31,556 bases of DNA from positions 1-31,556 of the IMG/VR virus record IMGVR_UViG_3300032893_000217; one strand, written 5' to 3'. The notes beneath the pieces are model-generated. The model worked only from the letters and a program-made list of their open reading frames with translations. It was not told where the DNA came from and made no database searches. Origin of the DNA: a virus. This document shows positions 14,709 to 22,080 of this stretch, piece by piece. Within the stretch, counting starts at the first letter, position 1. Each line of letters opens with the position of its first letter. The position numbers and the translations under genes were made by a program.

Positions 14709-15395
14709 TCAAAGTCCGTTATGGAACCGTCGCCCGCCCAGGCCCACGCGCAGGCGGATGTTGTTGCCCCCTCGGCGCCCGTCCCAGCTCAGCGGCTTCA
14801 CGGCGATGCGGGCCACCACGGCGAGGTCGTCCTCGCCCTCCTTGGGCCACTCGTTGGCCAGCGCGGCGGCGTGTTCGGCCTGGATGTAGCCCACGTGCAC
14901 CCAGGCCCCGCTCTGGCCGAGGCAGGCCGCCCTCCAGGCGTACGCCATGACGGCGTTGCCGTCGAACGTGTTGCCCGGCTCGCGCACCAGCAGGACGATG
15001 GTGTCGACGCCCTTGTGATCCAGCAGCTGCTTGGCCTCGGGCGGACGGTGGTGGGTGCCAACCAGTGCCAGCTCCTCCGCCGATAGCTCCTTGCTGAAGC
15101 GCACGGGGACGTATTCGAACGCGCTGTTGAGGGCCCTGGCGGTCTTCTCGCTGTCACGCGGCTGTTTGGGGCGCGCCTGCCTCACCCGCTTACCGAACTC
15201 TGCCAGTACCTGCTCGATGGCGCAGGGCGGCACCAGGCCCTCGACGCGGACGTGCTTCTCGCGCTCGATCGTGAGCCTCGCGCCGAACGGCCTAACGGCC
15301 TCGCGCAGCTCCTCCAGCGCGTCGCCGATGGTCGGGCGGACCTCCCACTCCACCATGATCCCCTCTATCTCGCGGCTCTCGTACCTCTTGCCCAT
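14709..15395 (-). CDS. HIRAN-domain protein (228 aa)
   Basis: The ATG at 15395 (MGKRYESREIEGIMVEWEV) is preceded by GAGGAGAGAGG and chosen over an upstream in-frame codon at 15548 that would run through the structured intergenic region. Residues about 130-215 match the HIRAN domain: VLLVREPGNTFDGNAVMAYA (R-E-P-x-N-x-x-D-x-N-A-V), then WVHVGYIQAEHAAALANEW, the G-Y-(I/L)-x-x-x-x-A-x-x-L-A motif. HIRAN domains in HLTF/Rad5 bind the 3' end of DNA at stalled forks. The N-terminal 100 residues are basic, without helicase or nuclease motifs. Placement next to the SSB-like and nuclease genes fits a role in recombination or fork repair of phage DNA. Domain call good; function inferred. Confidence 0.8.
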   Translation of the reverse strand: MGKRYESREIEGIMVEWEVRPTIGDALEELREAVRPFGARLTIEREKHVRVEGLVPPCAIEQVLAEFGKRVRQARPKQPRDSEKTARALNSAFEYVPVRFSKELSAEELALVGTHHRPPEAKQLLDHKGVDTIVLLVREPGNTFDGNAVMAYAWRAACLGQSGAWVHVGYIQAEHAAALANEWPKEGEDDLAVVARIAVKPLSWDGRRGGNNIRLRVGLGGRRFHNGL

Positions 15396-15444
15396 GATGG
15401 CCTCTCTCCTCGGCTGTCCCCTCTCTAGGGTGCCTAGAATGGAA

Positions 15445-15473
15445 GATGCCCCGACGCGGAGCGCCGAGGCACC
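15445..15473 (-). other. Strong hairpin in the leader of the HIRAN gene
   Basis: On the minus strand GCCTCGGCG and CGTCGGGGC pair over nine positions (two G-U) around a CTCCG loop, with three further outer pairs. There is no U-tract. It lies between the candidate structured RNA and the ribosome site of the HIRAN gene, and may act as an insulator or part of the same RNA. Confidence 0.5.
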
Positions 15474-15490
15474 AATGCTTGGGGTAGATG

Positions 15491-15621
15491 CTTCCTGCTG
15501 GAGCGTGCAACGGGATCGAACCGGCACACCCGTAGCTGTTGCTGTCACAATCCTACCCGGCCTTGGCGGGTCGCAGGATGGTCCGGCTTCACGGACCTGG
15601 GCTAGTGGCCCCAGCAGGAAA
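15491..15621 (-). ncRNA. Candidate structured RNA with five helices and a T-loop-like hairpin
   Basis: Between the SSB-like and HIRAN genes the minus-strand transcript can fold as a closed multi-branched RNA. P1 is an 11-bp closing stem (TTTCCTGCTGG at 15621-15611 with CCAGCAGGAAG at 15501-15491). Inside are P2 (GGGC/GCCC at 15611-15599, weak and sharing a base with P1), P3 (GGTCCG/CGGACC, 15597-15580), P4 (ATCCT..ACCCG with CGGGT..AGGAT, 15579-15550) and P5 (GTGTGC/GCACGC plus CGG/CCG, 15529-15503), whose seven-base loop TTCGATC equals a tRNA T-loop. It does not fold as a tRNA. It could be a free RNA or a leader element of the HIRAN gene. Based on manual pairing only. Confidence 0.45.
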
Positions 15622-15637
15622 CCCTTTTCGCGGCCGG

Positions 15638-16204
15638 TCAGGCCAGCGGGTCGTCGAGCCAGGCGGAGTCGACCTCGGCCTCGCCGAAGTCCTCCTCGGG
15701 GTCGGTCTTGGAGTCGAGACGCTCGCCGTCCCTGATCTTCTGCAGGTTGTTGAGGCCGAACGCGTAGCCCTTGCCCACGTTATCATACGCGTAGCACGTG
15801 ATCGTAGCCCGCGCATAGCAGCCGGGGTAGAACTCGTCGGGGTCCGTGATCGGCGCCCTGTCGAGGCCGATGACGCCCGGGCGCATCTTGCTGGACAGCG
15901 CCGCGAAGACCTTGCCGGGGCCGTAGCCCGTGAGGTCGGCCTTCTCCTCACCGTCGCGGAAGCCGCGCTTGAAGTTCGCCGGGAGCGAGCCCGCCTTCTT
16001 CTTGAATTTGGCCATGCAGACCTCGTCCGCGAGGTCGTACATTGCCTTCCAGAGGACCTTCTCCTTGTCCGTGAACCGCGCAGGCTCCCAGACGGCGCTC
16101 ACGCTGAACTTGGGCACGCCGCCCTCATAGCTGGACGCCTCGAACACCGAGGGGAACGACACCCGGAACACGGGCGTGAGCAGCTTCTTCATATCCTTGG
16201 CCAT
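15638..16204 (-). CDS. DUF2815-type phage ssDNA-binding protein (188 aa)
   Basis: The ATG at 16204 follows AGAGGAG at nine bases. The sequence (KKLLTPVFRVSFPSVFEAS, then VPKFSVSAVWEP, FTDKEKVLWKAMYDLADE) is typical of the DUF2815 family of OB-fold proteins that work as phage single-stranded DNA-binding proteins. In the middle, RPGVIGLDRAPITDPDEFYPGCYARATITCYAYDN is the family's most conserved region, with the aromatic residues thought to contact DNA. The acidic C-terminus (DPEEDFGEAEVDSAWLDDPLA) resembles the protein-interaction tails of SSBs and T7 gp2.5. It follows the DUF2800-type nuclease gene, the usual order for this pair. Well supported. Confidence 0.88.
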   Translation of the reverse strand: MAKDMKKLLTPVFRVSFPSVFEASSYEGGVPKFSVSAVWEPARFTDKEKVLWKAMYDLADEVCMAKFKKKAGSLPANFKRGFRDGEEKADLTGYGPGKVFAALSSKMRPGVIGLDRAPITDPDEFYPGCYARATITCYAYDNVGKGYAFGLNNLQKIRDGERLDSKTDPEEDFGEAEVDSAWLDDPLA

Positions 16205-16313
16205 GGCAGCAATCTCCTCTGTCTGCCGGTTGGTAGTGCGGCCGCCCGGCAAGCATCCGCCGCGCGGTCCTCCCACGGTGCCCCCTCGGGGCGCCGCGTG
16301 GAGCCGTCGTGTC

Positions 16314-17666
16314 CTAGTCCTCGTCGCCCTCGTCGCCGTCGTCGAAGTCCGCGGCTGGGTCGACCGTCGCCTCGTCGCGCGGGTCGTCCCTCGGGGCGAG
16401 TGTCAGCCCGCCAGGCGGCTTGTGGGCCAGGGGCTCCACCTGCCAGGTCCCGTCGGCGGTCAGCCTGTGGCCGTTGACCAGCTTGCGCGCGTCCTTGCCG
16501 AGCTTCTCCACCTTCGCGGGCGACAGCAGCTTCGGCGGAGCCATGAACTGGCCGTCGGTCAGCCCGACGGCCCGGAGCCGCGCCGCCACGACCTCGGGGG
16601 AGGCCTCCCAGCGGCGCACGCTGCGCTTGCGGACCAGCTTGAAGCCGTCCAGCCTGACGCCCTGCATGGCGAGGCGGAGGGCCATGGCCTCTATCGCTCG
16701 GTTGCGGGCGTCGAGCACCGGCACCCACCTGAGCGACCTCGCCAGGTCAGCCACGTGGCGGTCTGTCAGCAGTCGCCCGGGAGGCTCGTCATCGAAGTCC
16801 GCCCCGGCAGCCTCCTGCGCGAGGTCCCTCAGTGAGGGGCACACGGCCACGGCGTCGCAGAACGACGACGCGCAGTGGTCGCCGGCGCTGAGCCACCGCG
16901 CCGACCACTCCGGGGTGGCCTCGCCCGGGAACTCGCCGTCGGCCTCGAGCACGCGGTCGACCGCCTCGGCCAGATGGTCCCTGAACTCGAGCAACTCGGC
17001 CATGGTGCACATGTAGACGCGGACCGAGCCGTCCTCGTGGGGCGCGTTCGGCTGCACGAGGATCAGCTTCACGCGCTCGTGGGTGAAGTCATAGAGGGCG
17101 GCAACGCCCAGCGCGTAGTACAGCAGCTGTGGGTTGCCGTGGAGGACGCCGTCGGGGCCTGGCTCGGCCACCTCGACTACCACGCCCCCGCCATTCTTGT
17201 AGTCGATGACGACCAGCTCCTCGAGAAACAGGCTCCAGACGATGTCGCCCGTGCCGAACATGTTCGGGCGCAGCCACGACAGATCGAACTTGCACTCGCT
17301 GCGCAGCTCCGCGGCCGCGCCGAGCCTGCGGCCCTCGGCCCACACGACGTCGAGCATGACGTCGACGCCCGCCATCATGGCGTCGTCGACCTCGAAGCCC
17401 TGCTCAGGGTCGGCGGGCTTGCGCAGTATGCGGCCGTCGAGCGTGATGTAGGCGCCGCGGAAGGACCGGGAGTCCGCCAGGCGCAGCCTGACGCACTCCT
17501 CGATCAGCACGTGGGCAGCGGTGCCCAGGTTGGCGGCACGGGAGCTCCCACGCCTCAGGACCGCCGGCAGCGACTCCACGAGGCGCGGCGAGCCGGGGCA
17601 CCTGATCCAGCGCTTCGACCCGGACGCCGACAGCCTCGCGTGCGCCCGCTCACCGTGGTCGGACAC
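16314..17666 (-). CDS. DUF2800-type Cas4/RecB-like PD-(D/E)XK nuclease (450 aa)
   Basis: Starts at a GTG (17666) overlapping the previous TAG by one base. The N-terminus RLSASGSKRWIRCPGS with C23, and the later cluster C265, C270 and C276 (HCASSFCDAVAVCP), fit the four cysteines of an iron-sulphur cluster as in Cas4 and AddB. The nuclease core has H52 (GTAAHVLIEE), D141 (FGTGDIVW), and D155/K157 (VVIDYKNGGG), followed by QLLYYALGVAAL, the QxxxY motif of RecB-family nucleases. All expected catalytic residues are present. It should process DNA ends during phage recombination or replication together with the SSB-like protein. The C-terminus is acidic (DFDDGDEGDED). Confidence 0.88.
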   Translation of the reverse strand: MSDHGERAHARLSASGSKRWIRCPGSPRLVESLPAVLRRGSSRAANLGTAAHVLIEECVRLRLADSRSFRGAYITLDGRILRKPADPEQGFEVDDAMMAGVDVMLDVVWAEGRRLGAAAELRSECKFDLSWLRPNMFGTGDIVWSLFLEELVVIDYKNGGGVVVEVAEPGPDGVLHGNPQLLYYALGVAALYDFTHERVKLILVQPNAPHEDGSVRVYMCTMAELLEFRDHLAEAVDRVLEADGEFPGEATPEWSARWLSAGDHCASSFCDAVAVCPSLRDLAQEAAGADFDDEPPGRLLTDRHVADLARSLRWVPVLDARNRAIEAMALRLAMQGVRLDGFKLVRKRSVRRWEASPEVVAARLRAVGLTDGQFMAPPKLLSPAKVEKLGKDARKLVNGHRLTADGTWQVEPLAHKPPGGLTLAPRDDPRDEATVDPAADFDDGDEGDED

Positions 17667-18091
17667 TACTGGACCGCCTTGAGGACCGAGGCGTAGCTCT
17701 CGATGGGCAGCTCGTTGATGTTGGACGCCCCGTGCCTCTTGAGGACGTCGAGCATGGCGGGGGTCCCCTCGATCTCGCGGAAGGACTGGAGCGCCTTGCG
17801 CAGCTCGTCCTTCGTGATGTGCGGGCCCTCGGCCTGCTTGGGCTTCTCGGGCTCGGCCTGCTTGGGCTTCTCGGGCTCGGCCTGCTTGGGCTTATCGGCC
17901 TTCGGCTGCTCGGGCTTCTCGGCCTTGGGCGGCTCCGGCCTTGTCGTCGTGACCGGCAGCAGCTCCTCCTGCGGGGCGGACGCCGGCTGGACGGCGGCGA
18001 CGGCGGGCGCGAGGTACGCGGTCTTGGCGAACATAGACAGCGCCTCGAGGGCGTCGGCGATCCGCTCCAAGTTCTTCTCGATCGTGGGCAA
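17666..18091 (-). CDS. Low-complexity linker protein with conserved C-terminal domain (141 aa), TTG start
   Basis: The start is a TTG at 18091 behind AGGAGGGG; it gives PTIEKNLERIADALEALSMF, a short helix. Residues 50-90 are a Pro/Lys/Glu-rich linker in which an eight-residue unit PEKPKQAE is repeated. The last 50 residues (HITKDELRKALQSFREIEG, MLDVLKRHGASNINELP, SYASVLKAV) form a small helical domain that I recall at the C-terminus of phage proteins near SSB-like genes. The layout suggests a tethering protein that joins two partners of the replication machinery. It is the first gene of the minus operon that includes the nuclease and SSB-like protein. Confidence 0.75.
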   Translation of the reverse strand: MPTIEKNLERIADALEALSMFAKTAYLAPAVAAVQPASAPQEELLPVTTTRPEPPKAEKPEQPKADKPKQAEPEKPKQAEPEKPKQAEGPHITKDELRKALQSFREIEGTPAMLDVLKRHGASNINELPIESYASVLKAVQ

Positions 18092-18254
18092 CTACCCCTC
18101 CTGGTCTTGCTGAGGCCCCATAGATGACGCGCCGGATGGGACCCATGGACCAGCGCTTCCAAAAAGCTGGCGCATTGCGCATTGCGCATCGCGTAGTCTA
18201 GGGGAGCGCACGCCGGCTGCTGCACGCGGCCGGGCCGCGCTATAGGAGTCGACC
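18092..18254. promoter_or_regulatory. Divergent control region with three tandem GCGCATT repeats
   Basis: This 163-bp gap separates the minus-strand nuclease/SSB operon from the plus-strand primase operon and must contain promoters for both. Three 7-bp units (GCGCATT at 18170-18176 and 18177-18183, GCGCATC at 18184-18190) lie in its middle. Each contains or borders the palindrome TGCGCA. Short tandem repeats of this kind are typical operators for ribbon-helix-helix proteins, and the adjacent gene at 18255 encodes a candidate one. I could not identify clear -35/-10 boxes. Confidence 0.55.
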
Positions 18255-18605
18255 GTGGAGCGAAGGGGGCGCAGGCTTGACAACTCAGGGCTATACCAGC
18301 GCGGCGTCGTCCGCCCCCCGAAGGAGCGCAGGCAGATCACGTGCCGGCTCCCGCCGGACCTCATAGAGTACGCGGAGCACGAGGCCTACCTGCGCACCGC
18401 CCGTCCGCCCTACGCCACGGTCACGCTGTCCGACGTCATACGGATCGCCCTGGCGCACCTGAGGGCCACGGCCAGGACGCAGGTCGACCTGGCGCCCAGG
18501 CGGCAGGAGTGCGTCGTGGTGGTGTCCGGCGACTCGAGCTTCTGCTCCACGTGCGGGCTGAGGTGGGACACCAACGACTACGACCCACCGGCCTGCCCTA
18601 ACTGA
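18255..18605 (+). CDS. Small DNA-binding protein: RHH-like domain plus zinc-ribbon tail (116 aa), GTG start
   Basis: The GTG at 18255 follows AGGAG at six bases. Residues 25-36 (RRQITCRLPPDL) form a beta strand and turn like the DNA-contacting strand of ribbon-helix-helix proteins, followed by a helix (LIEYAEHEAYLRTA) and a second helix (SDVIRIALAHLRATA). The C-terminal 20 residues have CSTCGLRW and a later CPN, so C97, C100 and C114 plus a fourth ligand could bind zinc. It is the first gene of the plus-strand replication operon and 19 bases before the primase gene. Autoregulation through the GCGCATT repeats just upstream is a natural hypothesis. Confidence 0.65.
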   Translation: MERRGRRLDNSGLYQRGVVRPPKERRQITCRLPPDLIEYAEHEAYLRTARPPYATVTLSDVIRIALAHLRATARTQVDLAPRRQECVVVVSGDSSFCSTCGLRWDTNDYDPPACPN

Positions 18606-18624
18606 AACAGCGGGGACGACCTCA

Positions 18625-21087
18625 ATGCCGGCTAAGCGCTGGGACTTCAGGCCCGACGAGCTCGAGGCCTACGGCGGCATGGAGCTCATACCCCTGCACC
18701 GCCCGGACGACGTCGACGCCAAGGGGCGCCGGGTCGGCAAGGCGCCCCTGTCCTCCGGCTGGCGCCGCTCGCCGGCCCTGTCCGCGGCCGAGGCCAGGCA
18801 GCTCATGTCCGAGGAGGGGCACAACGTCGGCGTGCGCCTGCGCGACGTGGACCTCGTCATCGACGTCGACCTGCGCAACTTCGCCGAGGGCGACGACCCC
18901 CTCAGGCGCCTGCAGGCGGACCTGTCCCTCGACCTCAGCGCGGCGCCGCGGGTCGAGACGGGCTCCGGCGGCCAGCACATCTACATGCGCAAGCCGCCCG
19001 ACGTTGCGCTCCGCGACAGCCTCGAGGCCTACCAGGGCGTGGAGTTCAAGAGCCTAGGCCGCCAGGTGGTGGCCGCCGGCTCGGTGCACCCCGACACGGG
19101 GCGGCCCTACCTGCTCGACCCGCTGGGCGAGCCGCTGTCCGCCGCCCCCCTGGCGCCGCACGCGCTCATAGAGGTGGCCAAGCGGCCGGGCCGCATGGCC
19201 GGCGCGTCCGCCGGGAAGCTGCGCGACCGGCCAGAGGCCCTCGAGGAGGCGCTGTCCTTCCTGGACGCCGAGCAGTTTGGCAAGGGGCGCCACGAGAGCT
19301 GGCTCCAGCTGATGATGGCCTGCCACCACGCGACCGCCGGCGAGGGCCGCGCGGAGTTCCTGGCGTGGTGCGCCACGGACCCCGAGTACGCCGGCCAGAC
19401 GGGGATCGTCGGGCGGCGCTGGGACAGCCTCCACTCGGACGGCACCCGCAACATCACATGGCGCCACCTGTTCAAGCTGGTCGCCGCCACCGGGGACGTG
19501 GGCCGCGCCTGGGTGCGCGAGGTCGACCGCGTGCCCCCGGAGGCCGACTTCCCGGACTACGAGGAGCCCTCGGGCTCGGACGACCTGGAGGAGCTGCTGC
19601 GCAGCATCCCCGAGGGCAACTCCTCGGTCAGCGAGGCGCTCGAGTGGTTCAACCGCCAGGGCTTCTGCGCGGTCATGGACGACGGGTCCTTCAGGGTCAT
19701 GCGCCAGGTCGAGGACACGGTCTGGACCATCCCGGGCGCCGACGGCAAGCCGCGCATGCGGTGGGAGAGCTACCGCCGCAGGGACTTCCTCGACTACTAC
19801 GAGACGAAGAAGTGCGAGAGTGGCGACGAGGGGAAGCGGAAGACAGAGCAGGTCGCCGCCAGGTGGCTCGGGTGGGGCAACCGCCAGTCCTACGAGGGCG
19901 TGGTGTTCGACCCCGCCGGCCGCTTCAGGAACAAGCGCCTGCTGAACCTCTGGACGGACTGGGCCGTGCAGCCGAAGAAGGGGGACTGGTCGCTGCTGCG
20001 CCGCCTCCTCCACGAGGGGCTGTGCGCAGGCCGGGACGACTGCTTCGAGTACTGCCTCAAGTGGGCGGCGAACATGGTCCAGGTCCCCGACAGGCCCGCC
20101 GAGGTGGCCGTCGTGTTCCGCGGCGGCAAGGGCACGGGCAAGGGCACGTGGGGCCGCGCGCTGGCGCGCCTGTGCGGCAAGCACGGGATGCAGATAAGCA
20201 ACCAGCACCACTTCACGAACCACTTCAACGCCCACCTGCGCGACTGCATCTTCCTGTTCGCGGACGAGGCGATGTGGGCCGGGGACAAGAGGGCCGAGGG
20301 CGAGCTCAAGCGCCTGGTGACCGAGGAGACCCTGGCCATCGAGGCCAAGGGGCGCGACGTCGTGAACGTGCGGAACATGCTCCACGTCATGATGGCCTCG
20401 AACGAGGCCTGGGTGGTCCCGGCGTCCCTCGACGACGAGAGGCGCTTCGCTGTGTTCGAGGTGGACCCGAGGTTCCAGGGTAACCACAGGTTCTTCAGGG
20501 AGCTCAACGACCAGCTGGAGGACGGCGGCCTGCAGGCCCTGCTGTGGGACCTCAAGACGATGGACCTCGAGGGCTTCAGCCCCCGGTCCGCCGTGCCGAG
20601 GACCATGGCCCTGGCCAAGCAGAAGGTCGCTAGCATGGACTTCCTTGACCAGTGGTGGTACCACTGCCTGGTCATGGGGTCGATCGGGGACGGGATGCCT
20701 GCGGCCGCCGGGTCGTGGCGCACCGGGCCCGCGCGCTTCATGTCGCACGACCTGCACCAGTCGCTCACCGACTACCTGCATGCGGCCGGCGACCGCCGGG
20801 CGACCAAGCGGTCGGTCATGACGTCGCTCGGCGAGAGGATAAGGCGGAGGGTCCCGACGGCGCGGCACGTCAGGTTCAGGGCCCCCAAGGACAGGGCCGC
20901 AGACCTGGGGCAGTGGCTGGGGGAGGACGGCCGCGTGTACGGCTACGACCTGCCCTCCGTGGCCGACTGCAGGCGCATCCTGGAGGAGCAGGTGGGCGGC
21001 GCGCTGGAGTGGGGAGAGGAGGGGGCGACCGACGTGGACGACTCCGACCCTGCCGCGGTCGCAGACGAGTTCGACCCGCTGGCCTGA
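18625..21087 (+). CDS. Primase-polymerase/SF3-type helicase (820 aa)
   Basis: This protein primes and unwinds DNA at the phage fork. The N-terminal part is an archaeo-eukaryotic primase-polymerase: GHNVGVRLRDVDLVIDVDLRN places the metal-binding D80/D82, and ETGSGGQHIYMRKP (111-124) is the SGG-x-H motif. A linker follows (MACHHATAGEGRAEFLAWCA, then RRWDSLHSDGTRNITWRHL). The C-terminal half is a DUF5906/D5-like ATPase with Walker A GGKGTGKGT (near 499-507) and Walker B-type CIFLFADEAMW (near 541-551), plus HVMMASNEAWVVPASLDDERRF, which holds the sensor asparagine and an arginine-finger candidate. All expected catalytic residues are present. It pairs naturally with the polymerase and SSB-like protein. 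Confidence 0.92.
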   Translation: MPAKRWDFRPDELEAYGGMELIPLHRPDDVDAKGRRVGKAPLSSGWRRSPALSAAEARQLMSEEGHNVGVRLRDVDLVIDVDLRNFAEGDDPLRRLQADLSLDLSAAPRVETGSGGQHIYMRKPPDVALRDSLEAYQGVEFKSLGRQVVAAGSVHPDTGRPYLLDPLGEPLSAAPLAPHALIEVAKRPGRMAGASAGKLRDRPEALEEALSFLDAEQFGKGRHESWLQLMMACHHATAGEGRAEFLAWCATDPEYAGQTGIVGRRWDSLHSDGTRNITWRHLFKLVAATGDVGRAWVREVDRVPPEADFPDYEEPSGSDDLEELLRSIPEGNSSVSEALEWFNRQGFCAVMDDGSFRVMRQVEDTVWTIPGADGKPRMRWESYRRRDFLDYYETKKCESGDEGKRKTEQVAARWLGWGNRQSYEGVVFDPAGRFRNKRLLNLWTDWAVQPKKGDWSLLRRLLHEGLCAGRDDCFEYCLKWAANMVQVPDRPAEVAVVFRGGKGTGKGTWGRALARLCGKHGMQISNQHHFTNHFNAHLRDCIFLFADEAMWAGDKRAEGELKRLVTEETLAIEAKGRDVVNVRNMLHVMMASNEAWVVPASLDDERRFAVFEVDPRFQGNHRFFRELNDQLEDGGLQALLWDLKTMDLEGFSPRSAVPRTMALAKQKVASMDFLDQWWYHCLVMGSIGDGMPAAAGSWRTGPARFMSHDLHQSLTDYLHAAGDRRATKRSVMTSLGERIRRRVPTARHVRFRAPKDRAADLGQWLGEDGRVYGYDLPSVADCRRILEEQVGGALEWGEEGATDVDDSDPAAVADEFDPLA

Positions 21088-21108
21088 GGGGCCAACGGGT
21101 CTGGGGCA

Positions 21109-21136
21109 GCGGCGCCCGGGGGTGCGGAGGCGCCGC
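21109..21136. terminator. GC hairpin between convergent operons
   Basis: GCGGCGCC (21109-21116) and GGCGCCGC (21129-21136) form a perfect 8-bp stem with a 12-base loop, midway between the primase stop (21087) and the opposing stop at 21154. It could terminate in both directions, but neither side has a U-tract, so it may only protect 3' ends. Confidence 0.45.
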
Positions 21137-21153
21137 AGGTCTCTCCTATGCGG

Positions 21154-21420
21154 TCAGCGCTCTGTGGCGGACGGTTCGCCGACTGCTTTCAAGAGATGGT
21201 CGCACAGACGATCATTGAAGCAATCAAGCAAGGCCGCGCGCAGCGTCGCGCCGTTGGCAATTTGATCCAACGCCTCGTCGATTCGTACGAGGTATTGTGC
21301 CAGCGCATAGGGATTGTAATGGCCGCGCTTGGAACGTTTGGAGCGTTCCTCGTTTGCGCGGTCAAAGCTGGCTGCGGCGTGAACGAGAGTGCGCCGCAGG
21401 GCTTCTAGATTGTCGGCCAT
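21154..21420 (-). CDS. 88-aa basic helical protein
   Basis: The ATG at 21420 overlaps the previous stop by one base (TGATG) behind GGGAGGAG. The sequence MADNLEALRRTLVHAAASFD, RANEERSKRSKRGHYNPYAL, AQYLVRIDEALDQIANGA, TLRAALLDCFNDRLCDHLL is helical with a basic patch in the middle, and lacks membrane segments. It resembles small helical phage proteins of unknown function. It is the last gene of the minus operon from 24326, convergent with the primase. The DNA here is less GC-rich than its neighbours. A nucleic-acid-binding role is possible from the basic patch, no more. Confidence 0.75.
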   Translation of the reverse strand: MADNLEALRRTLVHAAASFDRANEERSKRSKRGHYNPYALAQYLVRIDEALDQIANGATLRAALLDCFNDRLCDHLLKAVGEPSATER

Positions 21421-21842
21421 CACTTTGGCTCCTCCCAGCGACCGCCGCCGCGCAGGCCGTATGCCGTGCGCACAATCGGGGCCGTGACCGCGGCATAGCG
21501 CGGGCACTCCGTCTCGACCGAGGGCCTGTGGCCCTCTGGGAAGGATACGGGGCACCCGCAGTTGGGGTACGTGCACCGTTCGACCGGGACCAGGAAGCCG
21601 TACCGGTCGCGGCGCATCAGGACGTCGCACGGCAGGTCCGCCGGCGAGCTGCCGTGCGGCGCGATGAGCGCCTGCGCCGTGCAGTAGGCCCCGTCCGGGA
21701 CCAGGCGGAGGCGCCTGGCGTGCTCCACGCACCCCTGCCTGCTGCAGCCCTCCACCATCACCGAGTACGTGTCGCCGACCCCGTCCTGAAACGCCAGGAA
21801 GTAGTGCGTCGGCCTGCCAAATGCCATGTCCCCCTCCATCAC
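21420..21842 (-). CDS. Cysteine-rich 140-aa protein, possibly zinc-binding
   Basis: Begins at the ATG at 21842 overlapping the upstream stop (ATGA); a second ATG five codons on has GGAGGGG only three bases before it. Two cysteine groups are visible: GCSRQGC at 32-37 and CTYPNCGCPVSFPEGHRP, followed by ETECPRY. The C-P-N-C-G-C-x(n)-C spacing fits a metal site. The N-terminal half (PTHYFLAFQDGVGDTYSVMV) reads as beta structure. No known family recognised. It belongs to the chain of overlapping accessory genes downstream of the AAA+ ATPase. Confidence 0.7.
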   Translation of the reverse strand: MMEGDMAFGRPTHYFLAFQDGVGDTYSVMVEGCSRQGCVEHARRLRLVPDGAYCTAQALIAPHGSSPADLPCDVLMRRDRYGFLVPVERCTYPNCGCPVSFPEGHRPSVETECPRYAAVTAPIVRTAYGLRGGGRWEEPK

Positions 21843-22060
21843 TCCACGCTAACCCAGCGCATGCAGGTCCGCAGCAGCGCGTCGTAGTCGCCGGCCGTCG
21901 CCTCGTCGTAGAACCGCCGGACCTCGTCCGGCGGTACCCTGGCGGCCCTCAGGGCCCGGGCCACCGTGCCCATGATCGAGAACGCATTGCCGTCCGTGTT
22001 GGACAGTCTGACTGTAATGTGCGGGTACTTCGGGCCCGCCTCCGTCTCTGCCTCACCCAT
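21839..22060 (-). CDS. Conserved small phage protein (73 aa)
   Basis: The ATG at 22060 follows AGGAGG at eight bases. The core PHITVRLSNTDGNAFSIMG, TVARALRAARVPPDEVRRFY, DEATAGDYDALLRTCMRWV is a pattern I know from many tailed phages: P-x-(I/V)-x-V-x-L-x-x-x-D-GNAF-x-I-x-G, then E-A-x-x-G-D-Y-D-x-L-L-x-T-C-x-R-W. The function is not known to me. It is a compact alpha/beta protein without membrane segments. Good marker that this operon is phage accessory DNA. Confidence 0.85.
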   Translation of the reverse strand: MGEAETEAGPKYPHITVRLSNTDGNAFSIMGTVARALRAARVPPDEVRRFYDEATAGDYDALLRTCMRWVSVE

Positions 22061-22080
22061 GTCCAGTCCTCCTCTCTAGC

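Noticed and set aside
15501-15580. A tRNA gene on the minus strand, suggested by GGTTCGATCC
   Set aside because: The T-loop motif is present but no 7-bp acceptor stem, D-arm or anticodon arm can be placed at the required spacing; the segment fits a larger multi-stem fold instead.
19054-20868. 604-aa open frame on the minus strand
   Set aside because: It is antisense to the primase-helicase gene and has the His/Gly/Leu/Val-rich composition of GC-rich shadow frames.
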